Shown piece after piece: positions 23,209 to 34,694 of a DNA stretch of 64,000 nucleotides; the first letter of the stretch is position 1, and each line of letters opens with the position of its first letter. The position numbers and the translations under genes were made by a program. The notes under the pieces were generated by a model. The model was not told the DNA's origin. It was given only the letters and a program-made list of their open reading frames with translations, and made no database searches. This DNA comes from Alopecurus myosuroides (taxonomy: Eukaryota > Streptophyta > Magnoliopsida > Poales > Poaceae): contig CM054059.1 in the NCBI GenBank assembly GCA_028641055.1, positions 432,392,332-432,456,331 on the forward strand, read 5' to 3'.

Positions 23209-23774
23209 ATGCACCAACGCCGACGCGACGCGGCCGGACAACGAGCTGCGGGTGCCCATGCGCCTCCATCTAACGATAATCTGATGACGGAGGAGGACGC
23301 GAGCGCACTTATCCGCACGAACACTCCCTTGTCGGCTGCTTTACGCCTCCCGGAAGGTTGGACGACCAACACCATATTCCTCCCGGTGGAGCCGCGTCTC
23401 TCCGGCCAGGCACAGGTCGACTACATCAACCAGTACTACGATAACATGTCGTGGAAGACGAGGCATCATGACCCCCAGGACGCCATGTCTTCGTTGTACT
23501 GGGACGAGCAAGTGGAGCTGGAGTACTTAGGGCGGCTCCACTCCTACTGATCATCGACAACATCGTGCACTCCAGCGACATGGAGTGTTCCAACAAGGAG
23601 GAGGAAGAGGACTCGCCCGAGACAGAGTGGCGCCCCTTGGCACCACCGGAACCTGCCGCCCCGCCAGCAAACGCCTTCTTCCTCCCATCTAACTGCCCCA
23701 TTTGCAGGTGGGCACTTGCACAGCCGGGAACCTGCCCGAACTGCAGGTCCGAGGAGTGCCACCACCTAGTTTAG
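23209..23774 (+). pseudogene. Unknown gene with one frameshift and a C-terminal CxxC pair
   Basis: The first frame starts MHQRRRDAAGQRAAGAHAPP and runs through LPEGWTTNTIFLPVEPRL and QAQVDYINQYYDNMSWKTR to a stop at 23548-23550. The next frame is open across that stop and continues with NIVHSSDMECSNKEEEED to TGTPNC-like CPICRWALAQPGTCPNC, ending at 23772-23774. One frameshift near 23530 therefore joins two halves of about 110 and 75 residues. The CPIC...CPNC pairs could bind zinc. Upstream, the leader contains a duplicated CTAAAGTCCACTC-type segment of about 36 bp. I do not recognise the family. It may be a Triticeae-specific gene or a transposon passenger. Confidence 0.5.
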
Positions 23775-23879
23775 GCTTTTATTGACTGTAATTATTATTA
23801 TCTTAATTAAGATCCCTTCAGTGTGAATGTATTATCTTTATTTTGACTCAAGTTTTATTGAAACTCCCTAAATTTCATC

Positions 23880-26800
23880 TCCGAAGGGGGTGTCGAAATT
23901 GTATATCTAGTTTGCCTGTGGTAGGCTTCTCATGCTCAAAGTCAACTTTTTAGTCTACCCCTTCCACCAGCGTCGGAAGGGGGTGTCCCAGCGTAATATT
24001 TTGTTTGGTTGTAGGGTAGTCCATAGGTACATGGAGAACTAATATCTACCACTAGTTCTTATAAGACATTCGCTCAGGATCATCTGAAGGGGGAGATTCG
24101 AGATGTAGTGGAAGAACCCTTCCTCTGTACAAGTGATGTCGGTGAAACCGGTCACACCTCTTATTAGGATCTTGGATCTCTCTTCGCCTCCAAACACCCT
24201 TGTATAGACATGATTGGACTGCATCTAGGTTTTGTAGGGTTTCCTATGCTCCGGAGCCCCCGCTTCAGCGAAACCCTCGCATGTTGACCGAAAAGTCAAC
24301 TTGTGCGTCTACCCTTTCCACCCGCGTCGGAAGGAAGTGTCCTAATGGAATATTTTGTTTGGTCGTGTTAGGGTAGGCTATAGGTAGATGCAAAACTAAT
24401 ATCTACCACATGTTCTCATAGTGTTCCCTCGGGTTTGTCCGAAGGGAGGCGGGTTTCAAGCTCTAAGTAGTCCTGGAACCTGCGAGAGAGAATCTGACGC
24501 CGGTGAAGCCCTAACACAAAGAGTGAGGGAAACTTGGGCATCCAAGGCCCATGCCACACTCTAAAACACATGTTATTCCAAACCCTTCGTTTGGGTGGGA
24601 TTCAGACCCTCCGGAAAAACCCTAGGCCCGCTGGAGAAAAAGATGAATCTGCCGTTCTGGCCCCTCTACGTGAGCCGCAAGGGAATAGAAAAGTGGAAAT
24701 GATTGCTTGGCTGTGTTAGGTTAGGCCCAAGGAACACCCAAGAAAATGTTAGGTCCCACCTCTTGGCAAGATTCCCCCCGTTCTATCGGATCCGGGAGTT
24801 TCAGGCTCTAAGTAGTCCTAGAACCCGAGAGAGAGAATCTGACACTGATGAAGCCCTAACAAACATGTTATGTGATACCCTAGGCTTGGGTGGGATTAAG
24901 ACGCTCTGGAGATCCTCTCCGGAGAAACCCTAGGCCCGTTGGAGAAAAGGACGGAACTGTCGATCTGGCCCCTCTACGTGAGATGGAAGGGGTAGCAAAG
25001 TGGAACTAATTGCTTGGTTGTGTTATGTTAGGCCCAAGGAACACCCAAGACAATGTAGGGCCACCTCTTGGCAAGATTCCCCTATTCCTTCAGATCCGGG
25101 AGTTTCGGGCTCTGAGTAGTCCTTGAACCCATTAGAGAGAATCTGACGTCGTTGGTGAAGCCCTAACACAAAGGGTGAGGGAATCTCAGGCATCCAAGTC
25201 ACATGCCACAATCTAACACATATGGTATGTAAAACCCATGGTTTGGGTGGTATTCAGACGCTCTGGAACCCCTCTCCGGAGAAATCATAGGCCCGCTAGA
25301 GAAAAAAACGAAACTGCTGTTCTCGCCCTTTTACGTGAGCTGGAAGGGGTTAGGAAAGTGGAACTAATTGCTCGGTTGTGTTAGGATAGGCCCAAGGAAC
25401 ACCCAAGATAATGGTAGGTACCACCTCTTGGCAAGATCCCCCCGTTCTCCGTCAGATATGGGAGTTTCAGGCTATGATAGTGGTGGAACCCACGAGAGAG
25501 ATTCCGACGCCGATGAAGCCATAACATAGAGAGTGAGTTAATATTGAGAATACAGGACCCATTCCACACTCTAACACACATGGTATGGCACACGCTAGGC
25601 TTGGGTGGGATTAAGACGCTTCGAAGCTCCTCTCCGGAGAAACCCTAGGCATGCTGGAAAAAAGGACGGAACTGCCGTTCTGGACCCTCTACGTGAGCTG
25701 GAGGGGGTAGAAAAAGTGTAACTAATTTCTTGGTTGTGTTCGGTTAGGCCCAAGGAACAACCAAGACAATGGTAGGGCCCAACTCTTGGCAAGATCCCCC
25801 CGTTCTGTCAGATCCAGGAGTTTCGGTCCTTGAGTAGTCATGCAACAACTAGAGAGAATCTCACGCCGGTGAAGCCCTAACACAAATAGTGAGGGAATAT
25901 TGGGAAACGAGGACCCATGCCACACTATAAAACACATGGTATAGAATACCCATTCTTGGGTGGTATTGAGACGCTCCGGAGCTCCTCTCCGGAGAAACCC
26001 TAGGCCCGCTGGAAAAAGGGACGGAACTCCCGTTCTGGACTCTCTACGTGAGCCGGAAGGGGGTAGTAAAGTGGAACTAATTGATTGTTTGTGTTTTTAT
26101 AGGCCCAAGGAACAACCAACACAATGTTAGGGCCCAACTCTTGGCAAAATCCCTCTGTTCCGTCAGATCCGGGAGTTTCGGTCCCTCAGTAGTCATGCAA
26201 TAACTAGAGAGAATCTCACGCCGGTGAAGCCCTAACACAAAGAGTGAGGGAATATTGTGCATCCAATACCTATTACACACTCTAACAAACAAGTTATGTG
26301 ACACCCTAGGTTTGGGTGGGATTAAGACTCTCTGGAGCTCCTCTCCGGAGATACCCTAGGCCCGTTGGAGAAAAGGATGAAAGTGTCGATCTGGCCCCTC
26401 TACGTGAGCCGGAAGGGGGTAGCAAAGCGGAACTAATTGCTTGGTTCTGTTAGGTTAGGACCAAGGAACACCAAATACTATGTTAGGTCCCACCTCTTGG
26501 CAAGATTCCCCCCGTTCCGTCAGATCCGGGAGTTTCGGGATCTGAGTAGCCCTGGAACCGGCGAGAGAGAATCCAACGCCGGTAAAGCCCTAACACAAAG
26601 AGTGAGGGAATCTTGGGCATCCAATACCCATGCCACGATCTAACAAGCATCTTATGTGGTACCCTAGGCTTGGGGGATTAATACGCACCAGATCTCCTCT
26701 CCGAAGAAACCCTAGATCTGTTGGAGAAAAGGACGGAACTGCCGATCTGGCCCCTCTACGTGAGCCGTAAGGGGGGAGCAAAGTGGAACTAATTTCTTGG

Positions 26801-27865
26801 TCGTGTTAGGTTACGCCCAAGGAACACCCAGACAATGTAGGTCCCACCTCTTGGCAACATTCCCCCCGTTCCTTCAGATCCGGGAGTTTCGGGCTATGAG
26901 TAGTCCTGGAACCCATTAGAGAGAATCTGACGTCGTCGATGAAGCCCTAACAGAAAGAGTGAGGGAATCTTAGGCATACAAGGCACATTCCACACTCTAA
27001 CACACATGGTATGGCAAACCCTTGGTTTGGGTGGTATTCAGATGCTACGGAACCCCTCTCCGGAGAAACCCTAGGCCCGCTGGAGAAAAAGACGAAACTG
27101 CCGTTCTCACCCTTCTACGCGAGCCGAAAGGGGTTAGCAAAGTGGAACTAATTGCTTGGATGTGTAATGATAGGCCCAAGGAACACCCAAGACAATGCTA
27201 TGGCCCACCTTTTGCTAATATTCCCCCGTTCTCCGTCAGATCCGGGAATTTCGTGCTATGAGTAGTCGTGGAACCCACGAGAGAGAATTCGACGCCGGTG
27301 TAGCCATAACACAGAGAGTGAGTGAATATTGGGAATCCAGTACACATGCCACACTCTAACACACATGGTATAGAATTCCCTAGGATTGGGTGGGATTCAG
27401 ACGCTCCAGAGCTCCTCTCCGGAGAAACCCTAGGCCAGCTGGAAAAGAGGACGGAACTCCCGTTCTGGACCCTCTACGTGAGCCAGAAGGGGGTAGCAAA
27501 GTGGAACTAATTTATTGGTTGTCTTTGTTTAGTCCCAAGGAACAACCAAGACAATGGTAGGTCACACCTCAGAATCTCACGCCGATGAAGCCCTAACAGA
27601 AAGAGTGAGGGAATATTGGGAATCCAGGACCCATGCCACACTCTAACACACATGGTATGGAATACCCTAGGCTTGGGTGGGATTCATACGCTCCGGAGCT
27701 CCTCTCCGGAGAAACCCTAGACCCGCTAGAAAAAAGGACGGAACTCCTATTTTGGAGCCTCTACATGAGCCGGAAGGGGGTAGAAAAGTGGAAATAGTTG
27801 CTTGGTTGTGTTGGTTTAGGACCAAGGAACAACCAACATAATTGTAGGGCCCATTGCTTGGCAAG
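23880..27865. repeat. Tandem array of ~355-bp monomers, about eleven copies
   Basis: The landmark GAATCTGACGCCGGTGAAGC recurs, with variants, near 24489, 24834, 25138, 25500, 25856, 26212, 26570, 26923, 27287 and 27573, giving mostly 345-365 bp spacing and two shorter monomers. Each monomer also carries CTCCGGAGAAACCCTAGGCC, CTCTACGTGAGCCGGAAGGG and TTAGGCCCAAGGAACACCC words. More diverged units extend the array left: TCAACTT...CGTCGGAAGG occurs near 23945 and 24297, spaced ~352 bp. Copies differ by many substitutions and a few deletions. Short open frames here recur from monomer to monomer and are not genes. Confidence 0.9.
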
Positions 27866-28660
27866 ATCCCCGCGTGTACTTTTCCCTGTGCTCGAGTGGC
27901 AGAAACGTGACGGGGGAGGATGTGTTGTTACCACTAGGGAGAAAACAGTGGTGCGAGTCCCCGCGTGTACAATCATTGCTTACATTACACACATTGCTTA
28001 ATGCAATTATCTGTTGCTTGCAACTGAATACCTAAGGGGGTTCGGATGATAACATGAGGGTCGATTATTAGTCATAGATGAAGTTGGATTACGGTCTATA
28101 TATATTGTTGTAATGCCCGCACTAAATATCATAGTAGTCATCATGTCATGAATGTGCACTACGGTGCAACCTCTATTTGTCAATTGCCTAGCTGTAATTT
28201 GTTCACCCAGCATGCTATCTTTTATGGAGAGACACCACTAGTGAACCTATGAACCCCGGTCCATTTTCCTACACTGATAAACAAACCTCTACAATTTCCC
28301 TGCTTTTCTTTACTTACTGCAAGCATACACCATTTTCCACACTATACATCTAATCTTTGTTTTCAGCAAGACCGGTGAGATTGACAACCTCACTGTACCG
28401 TTGGGACAAAGTATTTTGGTTGTGTTGTGTGCAGGTTCCACGTTGTTGCTGACACCGGTGAGGCGCCATCACCACCGTCAGTGGCATCAACCTTCCAAAG
28501 ATCCTCTTTCTCCTACTGGATTGATAACCTTGGTTCTTAACTAAGGGGAAATTCCTACCGTTGTGCTCATCACACCCTCCTCTTGGGGTTCCCAACACGC
28601 ATTGCCAGCACCAGAGTGTTCGAGAGACAAAATCAAACCTTGTTTTACATGGTAAGATAA
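27866..28660 (+). mobile_element. Athila-type gypsy LTR remnant
   Basis: It starts near GTGCTCGAGTGGCAGAAACG and continues through GTAATTTGTTCACCCAGC, GAGAGACACCACTAGTGAAC and TTTTCAGCAAGACCGG, the same order of words as the repeats at 34100-34694 and 43433-45260. I read it as a piece of a Sabrina/Fatima-like Athila LTR and leader. The LTR ends and coding part are not present. Confidence 0.65.
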
Positions 28661-28789
28661 ATAAAAATGCCATTATAATTTTGTAGTTTATACATTAGAG
28701 ACAACCGCCTTTATACTGAAAAGAGCGCCATCATGATCCGTTGAAATTGACACCATGGTTTGGGTAGTGACCCGAATTGTCTTTTTCTT

Positions 28790-30709
28790 AAGTTTTGGTA
28801 TGCATAGCATGTGTAAAATGTTTACAACCAAAATATGATACATATATGTTTATAAGGTTATCCCAACGAATCCATTGGGTATTTCTCCTATCACCGAACC
28901 AAAGACAAATGTTTGTTTGTAAGAAAGGGTTGATTTCTCGAGAAAGTAGTTCTTGCGAAATAAGTGAGTGGGAGGAGAGTACAAACTCAACGAGATTAGA
29001 GAATCTTCGTTACCATGTAAAGAGTAGCGCAGCACTAGAAGTTGTTCTAGGGTTTCCTATTTTGAAAAACTAGAAGATACTACATGTGTTGTAGATACTT
29101 CAAATGAGTTTGCGAACTGAACCACAAAAGTCCTAAAACTTTGTACTTACACCAACTTGTGGTTTGAGAGTGAAGTGTTGTTTTGACAACAAAGGACCTA
29201 GACCTTATAAAGGAAGCAAATGATGGGCCATGACTTTGTAAAATTGACTATGAGTCATTATATCCGTCATAGTATCCCTGTATGAATATCAAGTATATGT
29301 GACTTGGTAGTCTTTTTGAAAGGCATGCTGCCTAACAATAGCAAACGGGTCTATATAGCAACAAAGACATAGATATTTACATCCTTTGAAAGTTGTGCTT
29401 GTCGAAAAGATGTTTTCGACGAAGTTCAAAGAGTTGACTACTACAAGATTTTTATCTTCCGTAGTGATCTTTTATTCTTTGCGGATAATTCTAGCAAAAT
29501 TTACATATGATATGGCAGTTGAATTACAAAAACCAACTTTCCTCTTAAGGAAGTTTGATCGAGGATGTGTACTTTACACAGTCTGAGAGTTTTGTAAAAT
29601 TCAAAATGTTGCTGGAAAGGTATGCATAGTTCAATGTTTGAAGTGAGCATAACGAAGTTGGAATCTTTACCTTAATAAAGTTATCAAAAGAGTTTTATTC
29701 CATCATGAACGGTAAAGATGCTTGTAAAATTACAAGAAATTAAGTGGGAGCGCTAAGACATATTTATAATGCTTTATGTAGAAGACATATAGTTGTTGGA
29801 AAAGATGTTAATTTTAAATTAACATGGTTAAGATTTTCATATTGATGAAAGGCTTAGGAGATATTGAGCATCGATATCTATAAGAGATGGATTGAAGCGC
29901 CTGATATGGTTGAGGCAAATTACATAGATGGAGTATTGAAGTAAGTCAATATCTAAATGAGAAGAAGGGGTTCTTGCCACATGGAAAAGAATTGAGCAAT
30001 ATTCACTTGTTTTTGACACATAATGAGCATAACTGAAATTGAGATTTCTAAATCATGTGTTCCATGCTATGTACACAACCAGATGAGTCTTGTGCTATAG
30101 AATGTTATAGCAGGAAAATTCAAATGATGATTAGACAACAGTGGGAGAGATCCTTATGACATTTTTTAGAAATGCTAAGGATATGTTTTCCTATGTAGCA
30201 ATGACAAAATATTCGCTGTAATATGTTACACCAATAGTCTTGTCATCTATTGAAATAATTTTATCTCAATTAAAATGTGTGATGAAGGATGGAACAATAG
30301 GCTGGAAGAATGTTCCACTCTGGATTTGAATGAGTTTCAAAATTAAAATATTATGACAGATACTACACCAAAGGGTAAGAGTATCGTTGTATTGAAAACA
30401 AATAATAGGTCTATTATGTGTCAAAGAGTTCTTTATGGAACTTGGTGAATTTCCAAGAATGCTGACACTATGAAGCTAAATTTTCACAATGTTAGTAACA
30501 TTAGTTTAAGCTGAGGAATTAAGGTCTCACTGTTTGACGAAACATGTACAAAGCCATCTCATTAGAGAATGAGTGATGCGTGTAGACGCAAATACATGCA
30601 AATACAATAGGACCTGAACATGTCAGATCTTTTGATGAAGTTAACCACATGCGAAGCATGGTAATAACACTTGAACTCTAGATTCTTGACTCTAGTGCAA
30701 GTGGGAGAC
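28790..30709 (+). pseudogene. Decayed copia polyprotein, 3' end (RT/RNase H)
   Basis: No long frame survives, but fragments of a BARE/Angela-type copia RT can be read. Around 29860-30040 these include GGAGATATTGAGCATCGATA-type sequence (a LGIKIYRDRS-like segment) and a block reading KKGFLP...HGKELSN and THNEHN. The stretch ends with a purine-rich AAGTGGGAGA directly before a copia-type LTR. Stops and frameshifts are frequent, so this is an old copy. Confidence 0.6.
30699..30708 (+). other. Polypurine tract of the decayed copia element
   Basis: AAGTGGGAGA lies immediately before the LTR start and matches the usual polypurine tract of Angela/BARE-type elements. Confidence 0.6.
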
Positions 30710-32339
30710 TGAAAAGAATATGCCCGAGAGGCAATAATAACGTGGTTATTATCTTATTCCTTGTTTATGATAAATGTTTATTTCTCATGCTAGAATTGTA
30801 TTAACCAGAAACGTTGATACATATGTGTCTAATAAGCAAACAAGAGTTCCTAGTAACGCCTCTCGTTTAACTAGCTTGTTGATTAACAGATGATCAAGGT
30901 TTCCTGATCATGAACATTGGATGTTGTTAATAACGGGGTCATGTCATTGGTAGAATTATGTGATGAACATAGACCCAAAGTGAATATAGCAATGCGATCA
31001 AGTCATTAAGTTACATTGTTATATCACACATACGAAGTAACTCTAATCCTTAGACCATGAGATCATGTCAATCACTAACACCGAAAGAGTGCTTTGATGT
31101 CATCAAACGTCACACCGTAACAGTGTGACTACAAAGGTGTCGTTGGGTATTCGGAAAGTATTAGTTGAGCCTCTTGGATCAACAGTGAGATTTGTCCATC
31201 CAAATGACGGACATATATACTCTGGTCCCTCTCTGGTATCACATAGACACCGCTTGCAAGCATGTGACTAGGCCACATGGATGTCATATCACGGAACGAT
31301 TAAAAGAGTACTTGTTGGTAACGAGATTGAACTAGGTATGGTTGATACCAATGATCGGATCTCGGACAAGTAAAATATCGCGAGACAAAGGGAATTGGTT
31401 ACGAAGTTTATGGTTCACACGATCACTAGATTCATGGTTGAATGTGTAGGAGTCATTACGGATCTCCAGGTCCCGCTGTTAATTATTGGTCAGAGAGGTG
31501 TCTCAATCATGTCTACATTATTAACGAACCGTAGGGTGACACACTTAAGGTTCGATGACGCATTTGAGTGGATACGGAATACTGGAGAAAATTTTGGACA
31601 ACACCGAAATTGTTTCGGGTAATTTTGAAATAGTTCAAGGGGATTCTTGTCAAATGGTTGTTAATAGATTAACAACTAAGTCAAGGGGTTATGTGTTAAT
31701 TTTGTTAATGGAATTAATAAATATTAAAATAAAGAAATAAAATTGTTTTATTTATTTATCAAAGAAAACCCTTGGGATTTTGAGTGGGAATTAATGGAAG
31801 AATTAGTGGGTTGAGTGGAGAATCCACTCACATGATGAGGGAGAGGTGGAGACACAAAAATTCGTGGCTGCCGTCCCCTCCTATATAAGGAGGGGTGGGA
31901 CTCCCTCACCCCCACACACACGTGTGTCATCTCTTCCTCCCTCCTCCCGCTGCTCCACCACTTGTTCGTGCGCTTGCGGAAGACCTGAGCAATGTTTTCT
32001 TCACCACACCACACCATCGTGTTGTTGGAGTTTCCGGTGGATCCTCTACTTCCGCTACCCCGCTGGATTGAGGGAACGGAGGTTGTCATTGAGCTGTACG
32101 TGTGAACGAGTGCGGAAGCACTGCCGGATTGCCGCGGTCATCTTCGCGATCTTGAGATCGATGTGAGTTCGACTACATCAACAACAAGATTCGACCTCGT
32201 AACACTTTGTGTCTTCGAGGGTATGTTCTCCTTAAGACTCTCTTTCTTCCCGTTTCTTACATCTCCTAGATTAGATCTTGGCCCTTCGGGTGTCTATCGC
32301 GTAGGAATTTTTTTTGTTTTCTATGCAATCAACCCTTCA
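30710..32339 (+). repeat. BARE/Angela-type copia 3' LTR (~1.6 kb)
   Basis: The LTR opens with TG then AATATGCCCGAGAGGCAATA, the signature start of Angela/WIS/BARE LTRs. It runs through the family's TTCCTTGTTTATGATAAATG and TTGATTAACAGATGATCAAG words, a TATA box near 31883, and a CTTCGGGTGTCTATCGCGTA segment near the end. The right end is degenerate, so the boundary is approximate. No matching 5' LTR is in the window. Confidence 0.75.
31883..31889 (+). promoter_or_regulatory. TATA box of the copia LTR
   Basis: TATATAA lies within CCTCCTATATAAGGAGG, in the usual promoter position of this LTR family. Confidence 0.6.
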
Positions 32340-32399
32340 ACGCCTGCAGGGTATCGAGTGCGGCGTCAGTCAATGTGAGTCCACAGGTGGTTTGTGCTA

Positions 32400-32660
32400 C
32401 GCATTGGGCCTAGGGAATCTTGTCAATACCTATTAACAAGATGCCCTAGGCGAGTTAATGTTTTTATGCTATTTTTCTATTTAAGAAAATTTCTTGAAGA
32501 AATATTCTCGGAAAGGACTGAAAATCCATGGAGATCATTATTTACCCGGAATGGAGACGGAGTCCAAAGAAGAGTCAGAGGGGGGCCAGGGGCCCCCAGG
32601 GGAGTGCCAGGCGTGACCGCACCCTAGGCCGCGTCTGTTGGGCCCCTGGCGCTCTGATGT
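32400..32660 (+). mobile_element. Short Athila-type LTR fragment, plus orientation
   Basis: It shares AATATTCTCGGAA and the G/C-rich block GGGGGGCCAGGGGCCCCCAG with the minus strand of 33700-33960. It is therefore a second, oppositely oriented piece of the same LTR family. It starts with a near-perfect inverted repeat (32408-32423 against 32436-32451, 15 of 16 pairs). Confidence 0.5.
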
Positions 32661-32688
32661 GTACGCACGCTTCTATTCTTGTAGACAG

Positions 32689-34072
32689 TGTTGGGCCTCC
32701 AAGTGCAGAGGTTTGTAGAACAACAGAAAGTTTCTCTTAAATGGATTACCCAAGGTTCATCGAACTCAGGGAGGAAGAGGTCAAAGGTATCCCTCTCAAG
32801 CAAACCTGCAATTACGATACAAGAAGTATCTTGTGTCCCCAACACACCTAATACAATTGTCAGTTGTATAGGTGCACTAGTTCGACGAAGATAGAGTGGA
32901 ATGCAAGTAATATGAATGGTTATAAGTGATAATAGCAATCTGAAATAAAATGGCAACAAGCTAACATGTAGCAGAACTGGTTGAAAATGGGGTTTCAATG
33001 CTTAGAAACAAGTCCTAGGGATCATACTTTCACTAATGGACACTCTCAACAATGATAACATAATTGAATTCATAAATAAATCTCTTCACTATGCTACTCC
33101 GAACCTCTCTCCAGTCCGAAAACGAACACCAATCCATGCGTAGGGCTGTAACAGCACTCCTCAAGTCTGTATTCCCTCTCTAAGGCACCCCACGCTGTCA
33201 ATATGAGCGTCACAAATTAGTACTAAACAAACGCCACAATTTCATAGGTTCGTCCAACACAAGATATAAATATCATGCTAAACCACATGGTGCACACACT
33301 GTCACCTTTACACCGTGATCAAAGTGTCTACGAAGATCTCATAACAAAACCACTTGAGTAGCATAACATATGAAGAGTAACATCTACTTATTCAACTAGA
33401 TTGCAAAGCTCATGATCACATAAAGATCACACCATGGGAGAGAGAGATGAAACACATAGCTACCGGTAGAGCCCTCAGCCCCGAGGGAGAACTACTCCCT
33501 CCTCATCATAGGAGACAGCAACGGCGATGAAGATGGCGGTGGAGTCGATGGAGATAGCTCTGGGGGGCACTTCCCCGCCCCCGGCAGGGTGCCGGAACAA
33601 AGCATTCTGTCCCCCGAAATTGTCGGCGACGACGGCGGAGCTACGGAACTTTTCGTGGAAAAAGCTTGATATCTTTAGGGTTTATGCATAGGGGGGCACA
33701 TATATGCGACAGGGCGATGGAGGTGGGCGCTCGAGGGGCCCAGATCAGTCCCCGGCGCGGCCAGGGGTCCACCCGCGCCCAGGCATGGTGTGGGGGCTCC
33801 GGGCCCCCCTCCGGGTCTCCTTTGGACTTCCTTGACCCTCCGAGACTTCTAAGACTTCTGGCTTTTGAATCGTCCAATTCCGAGAATATTTCCAGAACAA
33901 CTTTTATGAAACTAAAAACATCAGTAAACAGGGACTGACTCTGTGGCATCTTGTCAATAGATTAGTCCCGGGAAATCAATAAAAATGACATAAAGTGTAA
34001 GGAAAACATGTAGCATATGGCATGAAAACAACATGGAACATCAGAAATTAAGGATACGTTTATGACGTATCA
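32689..34072 (-). repeat. Athila-type (Sabrina/WHAM-like) LTR, minus orientation (1,384 bp)
   Basis: Read on the minus strand it starts TGATACGTCATAAACGTATC and ends GGAGGCCCAACA. The plus strand shows the familiar GGCCTCCAAGTGCAGAGG, GGTGCACTAGTTCGACGAAG and CTCAGCCCCGAGGGAGAACT words. Flanks do not match as a target duplication (GACAG against CGCTC). It may be a solo LTR with decayed flanks or the end of a truncated element. Confidence 0.65.
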
Positions 34073-34694
34073 CGCTCATGGCCACCGCCTCTCTATGCCT
34101 TTTTGCCCATAAATTCCCCTTAACCCTAAAATCACCACTGGCGGAGTTATTTTCCATGGAACATACAAAAAGGCGCCGTCAACTCAAAAGTCCAATCTAG
34201 CGCTTCTGTAGTCCTGCTCCAGCACCCGGCCAGAGAGGGGAATCATCATCGGAGTCCTCTACATCCCATGATCGCCTCCAGATAGATGCGTGGGTAGTTC
34301 ATCTTGAGACTACGGGTCCACAGCAGTAGCTAGATGGGTGTTCTCTCCGTTATTCCTGCATGTTTAGAGTCTCATGAGCTGCCTCACATGATCGAGACCA
34401 CCGTTATGAATTGTGCATGTTGTGTTTGCTGGAATTCGAGGAACCATGAGATTATGATTATTTTGTGCATGTCAATCTGATATGCTTCACTTATATTGTT
34501 AGAGAGTTTTGATATAGTCTTGCAATTCTCCTTGGTGTTTATGATTACCTTGGCCACATAGTTGTTTTCACCTCCAAGAGAAGGTTTATATGCTAGATAG
34601 TGGATTCATGCTCTCCCTTACATCTGTGCTCGAGTGACAGAAACTGACGTATGGGGTATGTGCTATTGCTACTAGGGAGAAAAAAGCGGTGCTC
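34073..34694 (+). mobile_element. Athila-like repeat unit, copy 1, left half
   Basis: It aligns with 43935-44550 (GAGTTATTTTCCA...GGAACATA, GCTGCCTCACATGATCGA, TTACCTTGGCCAC, TGTGCTCGAGTGACAGAAAC). It is cut at 34694 by the younger LTR element, and its right half resumes at 43433 after the TGCTC duplication. Confidence 0.7.
34690..34694. other. Target site duplication (left), TGCTC
   Basis: TGCTC precedes the left LTR and recurs at 43433-43437 after the right LTR. It interrupts a GGTGCTCTTGT word that is intact in the sister repeat copy near 44547. Confidence 0.9.

Noticed and set aside
23880..27865. CRISPR-like regularly spaced repeats
   Set aside because: Monomers of ~355 bp without short conserved repeats and unique spacers, in a plant nuclear genome.
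24000..27900. Many 60-80 codon frames in the tandem array
   Set aside because: The same frame recurs with each monomer and breaks in others; they reflect the repeat, not genes.
32689..34072. Target duplication around the Athila-type LTR
   Set aside because: The five bases on the two sides (GACAG and CGCTC) do not match, so a clean solo LTR cannot be claimed.
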